Shown in pieces: positions 6,328 through 12,364 of a stretch of DNA of 12,364 bases (positions are counted from its first letter, which is position 1; each line of letters starts with the position of its first letter). The notes below the pieces were generated by a model that saw only the letters and a list, made by a program, of their open reading frames with translations, made no database searches and was not told the DNA's origin. A program made the translations under genes and the position numbers. Source of the DNA: an uncultured Oscillospiraceae bacterium (GTDB lineage: Bacteria > Bacillota > Clostridia > Oscillospirales > Oscillospiraceae); contig CAKTKX010000023.1 in assembly GCA_934572365.1 (NCBI GenBank), forward strand, positions 1 through 12,364. Direction: 5' to 3'.

Positions 6328-7047
6328 ATGACCGATCTGTGGAAACAAATTTTAGACAATCTGTCCTTTGTAGGCGTGAGCCTCGCCATTGTGGTGGGGC
6401 TCGCTCTGCTCGCCCGGCTGGAGGAGCGTTTTCTCCCGGAAAAGCGGAAGGTCAGTCCCGCCCGGCGGGTGAGCATCATCGGCATCAGCGCCGCCATCGC
6501 CGCCGTGCTCCATGTGCTGGACTTTCCCCTGGTGATTCTCGCGCCGGAATTCTACAAGCTGGACTTTTCCGAGCTGCCCGTGCTGCTGTGCGGATTTTAC
6601 CTGGGACCCAGCGCGACTGTAATCTGCGAGGGCGTAAAAATCCTGCTGAAGCTGCTCCTGAAGGGCACTTCCACCGCCTTTGTGGGCGATCTTGCCAACT
6701 TTGTGGTGGGATGCTCCCTGGTTCTCCCCGCCACCGTTTTCTACCACGCCCACAAGAGCAAGCACAGCGCCATCATCGGCCTTGCCATCGGCACACTGGT
6801 CATGACCGTGTTTGGCAGCGCCTTCAATGCCGTCTACCTTCTGCCCAAGTTCGCCCAGCTGTACGGCATTCCCCTGGACACCATCATCGCCATGGGAACC
6901 GCCATCCGTGGTGGGGTCAGCAATGTCTCCACCTTTGTTCTGCTGTGCGTTGCGCCGCTGAACCTGCTGAAAGGCGCGGTCGTCTCCGTGCTGACGATGC
7001 TGCTGTATAAGCGGGTGGCAAGCCCTCTGTTCGGGCTGCACCAATAA
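6328..7047 (+). CDS. ribU: Riboflavin ECF transporter substrate-binding subunit RibU
   Basis: The protein has 239 residues with about six transmembrane segments. The start at 6328 follows GAGGTGATACC. After an N-terminal hydrophobic helix (14-29) and a basic linker, the S-component core begins at about 47 (RVSIIGISAAIAAVLHVLDFPL). The segment LDFSELPVLLCGFYLGPSATVICEGVKILLKLLLKG (78-113) matches the RibU signature of a D/P-rich turn, GGF-like glycine, GP and K. The alanine/small-residue helices AAIAA are where S components dock on EcfT. It captures riboflavin outside and delivers it through the shared ECF energising module; no ecfA or ecfT genes are in the window, so that module must be encoded elsewhere. 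The FMN riboswitch directly upstream confirms the substrate. The N-terminal extra helix makes it somewhat longer than the usual 190-210 residues. Confidence 0.93.
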   Translation: MTDLWKQILDNLSFVGVSLAIVVGLALLARLEERFLPEKRKVSPARRVSIIGISAAIAAVLHVLDFPLVILAPEFYKLDFSELPVLLCGFYLGPSATVICEGVKILLKLLLKGTSTAFVGDLANFVVGCSLVLPATVFYHAHKSKHSAIIGLAIGTLVMTVFGSAFNAVYLLPKFAQLYGIPLDTIIAMGTAIRGGVSNVSTFVLLCVAPLNLLKGAVVSVLTMLLYKRVASPLFGLHQ

Positions 7048-7052
7048 CGGTC

Positions 7053-7087
7053 AAAACTGCCGGGGCATCTCTCCGGCAGTTTTCTTT
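7053..7087 (+). terminator. Terminator of ribU
   Basis: AAAACTGCCGG (7053-7063) pairs perfectly with CCGGCAGTTTT (7073-7083) around a 9-base loop, followed by CTTTG. It lies 6 bases past the ribU stop. The A-rich left and T-rich right arm ends suggest it also works in the opposite direction. Confidence 0.88.
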
Positions 7088-7114
7088 GCCTTTCTCGGGA
7101 AATTGTGGTATAGT
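7086..7114 (+). promoter_or_regulatory. Promoter of the GNAT-nitroreductase-PPC operon
   Basis: TTGCCT (7086-7091), a 17-base spacer, and TATAGT (7109-7114), with TGG giving an extended -10. It starts immediately downstream of the ribU terminator stem. The predicted start is near 7121, about 30 bases before the GNAT gene. Confidence 0.65.
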
Positions 7115-7151
7115 GGAAAGTAGAAAGTGTTCTGGCATTGGAGAGAAAACC

Positions 7152-7982
7152 ATGATCCGAATGATAAAAGCTTACGAAGAATGCCGCTGCTTTGCGGCCG
7201 GTTTTCAGGATGACCCCTATTTTTCCGACCCTATGCTGTGCAGTGAAGAACAGGTGCGGAGCAATCTGATCAAATCCATAGAAAACCCGGACAGGCATTG
7301 CGTATTCGGCGTTTATCAGGGAACGCAGATGATTGGGTTGTTCGCGTTTCTGGTTCCTGCAGGGGAGAACTATATGGAAATGCTGGTTGGCCTGTCCCGG
7401 GATGAGGAGGCCTATAGCGAGATGTTCGCCTATCTGGAGCAGAACTACCCCGGTTACGGTACCGATTTCGTGTTCAACCCCGGCAACTACCTTTTGAAAG
7501 CACTGCTGAAGCAGCGCGGGGCGGAGTTTGAGCCAGAGCAGCAGAAAATGGTGCTGGTTGACCCGGCGCCAGACGTTGATACCACCGGCATCGAGCCGCT
7601 TTCCCACAAGTACGAGGAGCAGTACCGCGCCATGCACACCAAAGATATGTACTGGACGGCGGAAAAGGTCATGCAGTCGCAGGATCGCTTCCGCACGTTT
7701 CTGGCCATCCGCGGCGGGAAAGTCGTGGGCTATCTGGACGTGACCTACATATTTGAGGAAAATGAGCCTTTTGATTTCCTCGTTCTGGAAGCCTACCGGC
7801 GCATGGGATACGGCCGAAAGCTGCTGGCGAAAGCGCTGGAAATGAACCGTCCCAATGGAATGATGCTGCTCGTGGACGCGGACAACACCCCGGCAATTTG
7901 CCTGTATGCGTCCATGGGCTTTGCAATGGTTCAGGGTCAAAACAATCTGACGGCACATTGGACGGTACCGTCAGCAGAATGA
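7152..7982 (+). CDS. GNAT-family N-acetyltransferase, probably tandem-domain
   Basis: The protein has 276 residues, starting at the ATG at 7152 after GGAGAG. The C-terminal half (about 140-270) is a GNAT domain: FLAIRGGKVVGYLDVTYIF is the central beta pair, FDFLVLEAYRRMGYGRKLL holds the acetyl-CoA pyrophosphate loop (R216-R-M-G-Y-G-R222), and the NTPAICLYASMGF segment (245-257) is the typical substrate and product end. The N-terminal half (about 47-130) has a weaker GNAT-like pattern (VFGVYQGTQMIGLFAFLV, then a helix) without a good acetyl-CoA loop, so I read it as a degenerate first domain. The substrate is unknown. Only 22 bases, without a terminator, separate it from the next gene, so it probably heads a four-gene operon. 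Base composition is slightly more AT-rich than the downstream genes. Confidence 0.82.
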   Translation: MIRMIKAYEECRCFAAGFQDDPYFSDPMLCSEEQVRSNLIKSIENPDRHCVFGVYQGTQMIGLFAFLVPAGENYMEMLVGLSRDEEAYSEMFAYLEQNYPGYGTDFVFNPGNYLLKALLKQRGAEFEPEQQKMVLVDPAPDVDTTGIEPLSHKYEEQYRAMHTKDMYWTAEKVMQSQDRFRTFLAIRGGKVVGYLDVTYIFEENEPFDFLVLEAYRRMGYGRKLLAKALEMNRPNGMMLLVDADNTPAICLYASMGFAMVQGQNNLTAHWTVPSAE

Positions 7983-8004
7983 TATTTATTAGGAGGTAAT
8001 TTTT

Positions 8005-8511
8005 ATGTGTGAACTTCTGAAAACCCGCCGCAGCGTCCGCAAGTACCGCCCCGAGCAGGTGCCGGACGCGCTGCTGGACGCCGTGCTGGAGGCCGGGCTT
8101 TACGCCCCCTCCGCCATGAACAACCAGAAGCCTGTCATGGTGGCCGTCCGGGACAAGGCTACCCGGGATCAGCTTTCCCGGATGAACGCCGCCGTGATGG
8201 GTACGGACGCAGACCCCTTCTACGGCGCGCCCTGCGTCATCGTCGTGCTGGCTGACCCCACCTACCCCACCTGGGTGGAGGACGGCTCTCTGGTGCTGGG
8301 CAATCTGCTCAACGCCGCCCACGCCGTGGAGCTGGGCAGCTGTTGGATCAACCGCGCCCGGGAGATGTTCGACACCCAAGAGGGCAAGGCGCTTCTGCAT
8401 CAGTGGGGCGTCCCGGAACACTACCGGGGCATCGGCTGCTGCATTCTGGGCTACGCCGACGAGGATCCCGCCCCCAAGGAGCGGGCAGCCAACCGCATCC
8501 TGAAAATCTGA
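8005..8511 (+). CDS. Small nitroreductase-family flavoprotein (first of a tandem pair)
   Basis: The protein has 168 residues and starts after a strong AGGAGGTAA ribosome site. N-terminal RRSVRKYRPEQV (8-19) is the FMN-phosphate-binding basic motif, and LYAPSAMNNQKP (32-43) is the flavin-contact motif of the nitroreductase superfamily. The middle segment GAPCVIVVLAD and the C-terminal GIGCCILGYADEDPAPKERAANRI complete the fold. These enzymes are FMN-dependent, usually dimeric and cytosolic, and reduce nitro, quinone or enone groups with NAD(P)H; the natural substrate here cannot be told. The protein is short compared with classical NfsB (about 217 residues) but normal for the compact clostridial group. 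It lies 15 bases upstream of a second nitroreductase, and its sequence is clearly divergent from it, so this is not a recent duplication. Confidence 0.9.
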   Translation: MCELLKTRRSVRKYRPEQVPDALLDAVLEAGLYAPSAMNNQKPVMVAVRDKATRDQLSRMNAAVMGTDADPFYGAPCVIVVLADPTYPTWVEDGSLVLGNLLNAAHAVELGSCWINRAREMFDTQEGKALLHQWGVPEHYRGIGCCILGYADEDPAPKERAANRILKI

Positions 8512-8526
8512 CAAAGGAGCCAACTT

Positions 8527-9054
8527 ATGGACTTTCTGGAAATCGTCCGCGCCCGCCAGTCCTGCCGCAGTTACGATGAAACCCGGCCTGTAGAACAGGA
8601 AAAGCTGGACGCCGTGCTGGAAGCTGCCCGCTTAGCGCCTTCCGCCTGCAACGCCCAGCCCTACCACTTCACCGTCTGCCGGGGGCAGGCCGCCAAGACC
8701 GTGGTTGCCGGCGTGACCGGCATGGGCATGAACAAATTTGCCGCCCAGGCGCCGGTGCTGATCGTGATCTCCGAGCGCCCCTACTCTAAGAGCGCCGCTG
8801 TGGGTTCCAAGGTGACGAAGGTGGACTACCGCTCCATCGACATCGGCATTGCCGCCGCTTATCTCACCGCCGAGGCCACCGCCCAGGGACTTTCCACCTG
8901 CATCATCGGCTGGCTGGACGACGCCAAGCTCCGGGCAGCCTGCGCTCTTGATCAGCCGGTACGGCTGGTGATCGCTCTGGGCTACGCGAAGGAGGGCGAT
9001 CCCCTCCGGGAGAAAAAACGCCGGGACATGGGAGAGCTGGTGGATTACCGATGA
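8527..9054 (+). CDS. Small nitroreductase-family flavoprotein (second of a tandem pair)
   Basis: The protein has 175 residues, with AAAGGAGCC as ribosome site. RARQSCRSYDETRPV (8-22) and LAPSACNAQPYHFTV (36-50) are the two FMN-binding motifs. QAPVLIVISE is the central strand, SIDIGIAAAYLTAEATAQGLSTCIIGW is the long dimer-interface helix plus the following strand, and the C-terminal GDPLREKKRRDMGELVDYR carries the basic R-x-K-x-R tail common in this group. It is an FMN-dependent NAD(P)H reductase of unknown substrate. Its TGA stop overlaps the ATG of the PPC gene (ATGA), so the two are translationally coupled and probably needed together. With two reductases in tandem, a heterodimer is possible but not shown. 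Confidence 0.92.
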   Translation: MDFLEIVRARQSCRSYDETRPVEQEKLDAVLEAARLAPSACNAQPYHFTVCRGQAAKTVVAGVTGMGMNKFAAQAPVLIVISERPYSKSAAVGSKVTKVDYRSIDIGIAAAYLTAEATAQGLSTCIIGWLDDAKLRAACALDQPVRLVIALGYAKEGDPLREKKRRDMGELVDYR

Positions 9055-9479
9055 ACCGTCCCATTCTGACCACGTCCGGCGCTTTTGTCTGCCACTGCGT
9101 CCGTCTTCACCGGGGAGACGATCTGCTTCTTTCCATCCGGGAACTCGCTCAGGAGAAGCATATCGCTGCGGGAGTGGTGCTTTCCGCCGTGGGCTGCGTC
9201 ACGGAAGCGAAGGTGCGGGACGCCAGCGGAGTGAACATCCGGTCCATCGGGGAACACTGTGAGATCGTCAGTCTGAACGGAACCGTCAGCGAGCAGCGGT
9301 GTCATCTGCACATCGCCCTGTCCAGAGAAGACCTTTCCACCCTGGGCGGTCATCTCTGCCCCGGCTGCATCGTCAACACCACCTGTGAGCTGGTAATCGC
9401 GGAGCTTCCCGGCGTCCGCTTCGGCGTGGAGCAGGACGGGGAAACCGGGTATGACGAGCTGATATTTGAAGCAATCTGA
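9051..9479 (+). CDS. PPC/DUF296-domain protein
   Basis: The protein has 142 residues and consists of one PPC (DUF296) domain with no AT-hook. The recognisable parts are the start FVCHCVRLHRGDDLLLSIRELAQEKHI, the hydrophobic strand AGVVLSAVGCVTEAKVR, EIVSLNGTVSE, and CHLHIALSREDLSTLGGHL. In bacterial PPC proteins the histidines of the HLH and GGHL segments form a trimer metal site, and they are kept here. The domain is found in plants as a DNA-binding AT-hook partner, but the bacterial stand-alone form has no firmly established activity. Five or six cysteines, several in the second half (CHLH, GHLCPGC, TTCEL), are more than usual for a cytosolic protein. It is the last gene of the operon, overlapping the nitroreductase by 4 bases and followed by a strong terminator. 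Confidence 0.85.
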   Translation: MNRPILTTSGAFVCHCVRLHRGDDLLLSIRELAQEKHIAAGVVLSAVGCVTEAKVRDASGVNIRSIGEHCEIVSLNGTVSEQRCHLHIALSREDLSTLGGHLCPGCIVNTTCELVIAELPGVRFGVEQDGETGYDELIFEAI

Positions 9480-9485
9480 CTTGAG

Positions 9486-9512
9486 GGGCGGCCATAGCGG
9501 CCGCCCTTTTTC
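9486..9512 (+). terminator. Terminator of the nitroreductase/PPC operon
   Basis: GGGCGGCC (9486-9493) pairs perfectly with GGCCGCCC (9499-9506) around a 5-base loop, followed by TTTTTC. It begins 6 bases past the PPC stop codon. It is strong and ends just before the next promoter. Confidence 0.92.
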
Positions 9513-9515
9513 TGC

Positions 9516-9544
9516 TTGACAACGGGTCGTTCTTATGGTACCAT
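9516..9544 (+). promoter_or_regulatory. Promoter of the arsR-sdpI-yhfC operon
   Basis: Perfect TTGACA (9516-9521), a 17-base spacer, and TACCAT (9539-9544) with TGG forming an extended -10. TATATT at 9544-9549 looks better as a -10 alone but would need a 22-base spacer. The predicted start is near 9551, inside the palindromic operator. Confidence 0.75.
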
Positions 9545-9548
9545 ATAT

Positions 9549-9571
9549 TTAACAATTCAGTTAATTGTTAA
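9549..9571. promoter_or_regulatory. Palindromic operator for the ArsR-type repressor
   Basis: TTAACAATT (9549-9557) and AATTGTTAA (9563-9571) are perfect 9-bp arms around CAGTT. Placed over the predicted transcription start and ahead of the ribosome site of the ArsR gene, it is the expected position and symmetry for autorepression by a dimeric winged-helix protein. The AT-rich palindrome stands out from its GC-rich surroundings. Confidence 0.75.
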
Positions 9572-9594
9572 ACGTTCGATCGGAGGTGAATCCC

Positions 9595-9867
9595 TTGGCA
9601 TTACAGCAGACCCTAAAAGCCCTGTCCGACCCGACCCGGCGGGAAATTCTGAATCTGCTCAAGTCCGGCAGGCTGTCCGCCGGGGAAATTGCCGACCATT
9701 TTAGCATCACCCCCGCCGCCGTGTCCCGGCACCTGTCCGTTTTGAAGGACGCCGACCTGATCTGGGACACCCGGGAGGGAAAATTCATCTTTTATGAGCT
9801 GAACACCTCGGTCTTAGAGGAGATCATGCTCTGGCTCACGGACTTGAAAGGAGGCAGCAACCCATGA
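9595..9867 (+). CDS. ArsR/SmtB-family winged-helix repressor, SdpR-like
   Basis: The protein has 90 residues and begins with TTG at 9595, exactly 8 bases after GGAGG; an earlier in-frame TTG lies in the operator and has no ribosome site. LKALSDPTRREILNLL (7-22) is the hallmark ArsR opening. LSAGEIADHFSITPAAVSRHLSVLKDADLI (27-56) is the winged helix-turn-helix, and TREGKFIFYEL (59-69) is the wing. It has no cysteine at all, so the usual metal sites of SmtB/ArsR sensors are absent; it is unlikely to sense metals or arsenic. The same build is known for SdpR, which is inactivated when its partner SdpI holds it at the membrane. The gene overlaps the next by 4 bases (ATGA), so repressor and membrane protein are made together. 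Autoregulation through the palindrome at 9549-9571 is inferred. Confidence 0.9.
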   Translation: MALQQTLKALSDPTRREILNLLKSGRLSAGEIADHFSITPAAVSRHLSVLKDADLIWDTREGKFIFYELNTSVLEEIMLWLTDLKGGSNP

Positions 9868-10931
9868 TAAAGCAGTACAAAAAGGAACTGATCATCTCCA
9901 CGGTGCTTGCCCTTCTCCCTATCGCCGCAGGGCTGCTTCTGTGGAACCGGCTTCCCGGCCAGCTTGCCACCCATTGGGGCATGCACGGCGCGGACAGATG
10001 GAGCGGCAAGGCCGCCGCCGTATTTCTTAAACCCCTTTTCCTGCTGGCCGCCCATTATCTGGTGCTCTTTCTTGTTTTTCGCGACGCTAAAAACCGGAAT
10101 CAGAGCAAAAAAGTGGTAGGTCTGCTGTTCTGGATGATACCCGCCGTCTCCATCCTCGTCAGCGGCATCACCTACGCGGTGGCGCTGGGGTGGAAATTCC
10201 GGCTCGCCGGCCTCCTTTTCGCGGGGCTGGGACTGATGTTCGCCGCCATCGGCAACTATCTCCCCAAGTGCCGCCCCAACCGCACCGTGGGCATCCGGAT
10301 TTCCTGGACGCTGGGCAGCGAGGAAAACTGGATCGCCACCCACCGCTTCGCCGGTAAGGTCTGGGTCATCGGCGGCCTTATCATGGTGCTTGCCGCCCTG
10401 CTTCCGGAGGTGCCGGGGATTATCGTCACCATTCTCGCCGTGGCCGCTCTGTCCATCCTTCCCATTGCCTATTCCTACCGCTACCACCGGATTCACGGAA
10501 CGAAAAGCGAACCCGACCCGCTGTCCAAGAAAATCTCCGTCGGCGTGCTGATCTTCACGGCGGTGATTGCGGTGTTCGTCGTGGTCATGCTGTTCACCGG
10601 CAACCTCCATTACCGGTTCGACAGCGACAGCTTTACCGTGGAAGCCTCTTATTTCGACGACCTCACCGTAAAATACGACGCCATCGACGGCATCGAATAC
10701 CGGGAGGGCAACGTGGACGGCACCCGAACCTACGGCGTAGGCAGCTTCCGGCTGCTGCTGGGAACGTTTGAAAACGCGGAATTCGGCACCTATACCCGCT
10801 ACACCTACTACCGCCCGGCGGCCTGCGTCATTCTGTCAGTGAACGGGAAAACGCTGGTCCTCAGCGGCGGCAGCGCGGAAAGCACACGAAATCTCTACGA
10901 CATTCTGGCCGCGAAAACCGGTCTATCATAA
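9864..10931 (+). CDS. SdpI/DUF1648 membrane protein with PH-like C-terminal domain
   Basis: The protein has 355 residues and about seven transmembrane helices (near 9-27, 51-71, 87-107, 113-131, 164-180, 184-205, 222-245). Residues 15-62 fit DUF1648, with the key LPGQLATHWGMHGADRWSGK loop. The segment GNYLPKCRPNRTVGIRISWTL and SEENWIATHRFAGKVW (130-167) is the SdpI signature. Residues about 250-355, after the last helix, are a soluble beta-rich region resembling bacterial PH domains (YDAIDGIEYREG near the start and ILSVNGKTLVLSGG near the end). In B. subtilis SdpI gives immunity to the SdpC toxin and, when bound to toxin, sequesters SdpR. Here it is encoded directly after the ArsR gene with a 4-base overlap and 12 bases before the YhfC gene. 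Immunity or envelope sensing is the family-based expectation; no toxin gene is near. Confidence 0.88.
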   Translation: MIKQYKKELIISTVLALLPIAAGLLLWNRLPGQLATHWGMHGADRWSGKAAAVFLKPLFLLAAHYLVLFLVFRDAKNRNQSKKVVGLLFWMIPAVSILVSGITYAVALGWKFRLAGLLFAGLGLMFAAIGNYLPKCRPNRTVGIRISWTLGSEENWIATHRFAGKVWVIGGLIMVLAALLPEVPGIIVTILAVAALSILPIAYSYRYHRIHGTKSEPDPLSKKISVGVLIFTAVIAVFVVVMLFTGNLHYRFDSDSFTVEASYFDDLTVKYDAIDGIEYREGNVDGTRTYGVGSFRLLLGTFENAEFGTYTRYTYYRPAACVILSVNGKTLVLSGGSAESTRNLYDILAAKTGLS

Positions 10932-10943
10932 GGAGGCAAACCT

Positions 10944-11738
10944 ATGAACACAGTATCTTCCGCAAGCATTACCGGAATGGTCGTCAGCCTGATTCTCTGC
11001 GTAGCGGCGCCCGTAGCGCTGTGCATCCTGCTGAAGCGCAAAACCGGCGCAAAGCTTTCCGACATGTTCCTTGGCGTGGTGATCTTCATCCTCTTTGCCC
11101 GGTTTCTGGAGCAGCTGCTCCACATGGCCATGCTCTCCGCCTTTGGGGAAAGGCTGACCGGCAATCTGTGGCTGTCCGCCCTGTACGGCGGCGCGGCGGC
11201 TGCGGTTTTTGAGGAATTCGGTCGGCTTATCGCCATGAAGTATCTGCTGGACAACCAGCTGGAAAAGGATACCGCCCTGATGTACGGCGTAGGCCACGGC
11301 GGCATTGAAGCGCTGACCATCGGCGCCCTGACCTGCGTTTCCAACCTTGCCACCGTTTCCATGATCAACGGCGGCAAGCTGGAAAGCGCCCTCGCCGGGC
11401 TGGACGAAGCCGCCCGGGCGACTTCTCTGGAGACCATCTCCCAGCTGTGGACGCTTCCTTCCTACCTCTTCTACATGGTCGGCGTGGAGCGGCTCATTGC
11501 GTTTGCTCTGCAAATCTGCCTGTCGTATCTGGTGTACCGCGCCGTGCGGTATCACTGCCGGGGCTTCTTCCTCGCAGCCATGGGCATCCACTTCGCCGTG
11601 GACGCCCTGGCCGCGCTGCTCAAGGATGCCGTTCCCATCCCCGCTCTGGAGGCCATTCTGGCGGTCATCGTCATCGTGACCGCGATCTTCACCGTCCGGC
11701 TGTATCGCGGGGAAGCAGAAAAAGCCGTGAGTGACTAA
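10944..11738 (+). CDS. YhfC-family putative intramembrane metalloprotease
   Basis: The protein has 264 residues and is strongly hydrophobic with about seven or eight membrane segments; the ribosome site is AAGGAGG. Polar residues sit inside predicted helices in the YhfC/CPBP arrangement: FEEFGRLIAMKYL (E90, E91, R94), YGVGHGGIEAL (H118, E122) and GIHFAVDAL (H216, D220), plus VGVER (E182). Together the pairs E-E-x-x-R, H-x3-E and H-x3-D are what is expected of the glutamate-type intramembrane proteases related to CAAX prenyl proteases. The substrate is unknown. Relatives in the CPBP group act in bacteriocin self-immunity and in processing of membrane peptides. As the third gene of an ArsR-SdpI operon it may degrade a membrane-active peptide or a signalling partner; that is inference. 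Protease activity in YhfC proteins itself is, as far as I know, predicted rather than shown. Confidence 0.82.
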   Translation: MNTVSSASITGMVVSLILCVAAPVALCILLKRKTGAKLSDMFLGVVIFILFARFLEQLLHMAMLSAFGERLTGNLWLSALYGGAAAAVFEEFGRLIAMKYLLDNQLEKDTALMYGVGHGGIEALTIGALTCVSNLATVSMINGGKLESALAGLDEAARATSLETISQLWTLPSYLFYMVGVERLIAFALQICLSYLVYRAVRYHCRGFFLAAMGIHFAVDALAALLKDAVPIPALEAILAVIVIVTAIFTVRLYRGEAEKAVSD

Positions 11739-11755
11739 CTCCGTGCTATATTGCC

Positions 11756-11794
11756 GTCCGCCTGTGGCTCTCCCACGGGCGGACATTCTTTCCC
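11756..11794 (+). terminator. Terminator of the arsR-sdpI-yhfC operon
   Basis: GTCCGCCTGTGG (11756-11767) pairs with CCACGGGCGGAC (11773-11784) with a single T-G wobble, around a 5-base loop. The tail ATTCTTTCC is moderately T-rich. It begins 17 bases past the stop codon. Confidence 0.8.
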
Positions 11795-11813
11795 CGAAAA
11801 CCGCAAATAAAAC

Positions 11814-11842
11814 TTGACTATGGGGCATAATTCTTCTATAAT
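11814..11842 (+). promoter_or_regulatory. Promoter of greA
   Basis: TTGACT (11814-11819), a 17-base spacer, and perfect TATAAT (11837-11842). The predicted start is near 11849, giving a leader of about 37 bases. It is one of the strongest-looking promoters in the window, fitting a housekeeping gene. Confidence 0.88.
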
Positions 11843-11885
11843 ATCTGGAGCTATCGATATTTTTATCTGAGAAAGGATTTTGAAT

Positions 11886-12362
11886 ATGGCAAAAGAATTT
11901 AAGATCACCAGTCTGCGTCTTGCCGACCTGGAAAAGGAACTGAATTACCTGAAAACCACCCGTGAGCGCGAAGTCGCCGCCATGATCGCCGAGGCCCGCT
12001 CCTACGGCGACTTGTCCGAAAACTCCGAGTACGACGCCGCCAAGAACGAGCAGGCCAAGCTCTACGGCCGCATCGCCGAGATTGAGGACGTTCTGTCCCA
12101 CGCCGTCATCATCGAGGACGAGAACGAGGCCAGCGGCCGTGTCGGCCTGGGCTGCACCGTAGTGGTCGAGGATGAGCACGGCAAGCAGACCGAGTACCGC
12201 ATCACCGGTTCTCAGGAAGCCAACCCCATGGAGTTCAAGCTCTCCGACGACTCCCCCTTCGGCCGCGCCGTGGTTGGCAAGGCCGCAGGCGAGACCTTCA
12301 CCGTCAACGCCCCTGCCGGCTCCTTCACCATGAAGGTGGTCAGCGTTTCCCGCGAGGGCTGA
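11886..12362 (+). CDS. greA: Transcription elongation factor GreA
   Basis: The protein has 158 residues, complete and of canonical length. The start is ATG at 11886 after GAAAGGAT; an in-frame TTG two codons earlier is less likely. Residues 1-75 form the antiparallel coiled coil, whose tip carries the invariant acidic pair D42 and E45 in GDLSENSEYDAAKNEQ. These residues enter the RNA polymerase secondary channel and trigger cleavage of backtracked transcripts. Residues 80-158 are the FKBP-like C-terminal domain (GCTVVVEDEHGKQTEYRITGSQEAN near its start, then SPFGRAVVGKAAGETFTV). It has its own strong promoter. In many Clostridia lysS follows greA, but the window ends 2 bases after the stop, so this cannot be checked. 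Confidence 0.97.
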   Translation: MAKEFKITSLRLADLEKELNYLKTTREREVAAMIAEARSYGDLSENSEYDAAKNEQAKLYGRIAEIEDVLSHAVIIEDENEASGRVGLGCTVVVEDEHGKQTEYRITGSQEANPMEFKLSDDSPFGRAVVGKAAGETFTVNAPAGSFTMKVVSVSREG

Positions 12363-12364
12363 GC

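Noticed and set aside
11841..11863. Small inverted repeat AATATC/GATATT in the greA leader.
   Set aside because: Only 6 bp with a 10-base loop in AT-rich DNA and overlapping the -10 box; easily chance.
10926..12179. A 417-codon open frame on the minus strand opposite yhfC and greA.
   Set aside because: It runs across two well-supported plus-strand genes, their terminator and a promoter. The translation is low-complexity, rich in G, H, Q and D, typical of an antisense shadow.

Overview
The window reads as chromosomal DNA of a fairly GC-rich low-GC-phylum bacterium, most likely a gut Clostridia member (Oscillospirales/Ruminococcaceae type). This rests on sigma-A promoters of TTGACA-17-TATAAT type, GGAGG ribosome sites, an FMN riboswitch upstream of an ECF riboflavin transporter component, a PucR/CdaR-like regulator and GreA. 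The genus assignment is inference only. No rRNA, tRNA, CRISPR array, prophage or transposase gene was seen.

Left block (1-3070, all minus strand): a cell-division and wall-remodelling operon, transcribed ftsE -> ftsX -> secreted coiled-coil M23 peptidase -> a second secreted protein cut by the window edge. It starts at a consensus promoter (3040-3068). FtsEX would be the inner-membrane ATPase that activates the secreted hydrolase at the septum. A PucR/CdaR-like regulator (3258-4346, minus) with its own promoter and a perfect hairpin terminator comes next.

Middle (4347-6021): the 366-base gap between the regulator and the next gene holds the regulator promoter (4405-4433), a 12-bp palindrome in its leader, about 115 bases with no recognised feature, and a roughly 162-bp MITE-like inverted-repeat element (4552-4713). 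The outer end of the element forms the stop codon of an RsuA-type 16S rRNA pseudouridine synthase (4713-5417, minus). A membrane-anchored DUF4830 protein is divergent to it (5491-6021). The 73-bp gap between them can form a hairpin that takes in the ribosome site of the DUF4830 gene.

Right half (6072-12364, all plus strand). (i) A riboflavin uptake unit: promoter, FMN riboswitch, two successive terminator-like hairpins, and ribU. (ii) A probable four-gene operon: tandem GNAT-like acetyltransferase, two small nitroreductases and a PPC/DUF296 protein, closed by a strong terminator. (iii) A three-gene operon: ArsR-type repressor without cysteines, SdpI-type membrane protein with a C-terminal PH-like extension, and a YhfC-family intramembrane protease. 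It has a perfect 9+9 palindromic operator over the predicted transcription start. (iv) greA with its own promoter.

The most system-like region is the ArsR-SdpI-YhfC operon (9516-11794). It resembles the SdpR/SdpI sensing and immunity pair of Bacillus, but no SdpABC toxin genes are visible and a putative intramembrane protease is added. I read it as a candidate self-regulated envelope-stress or bacteriocin-immunity cassette; that function is inference.
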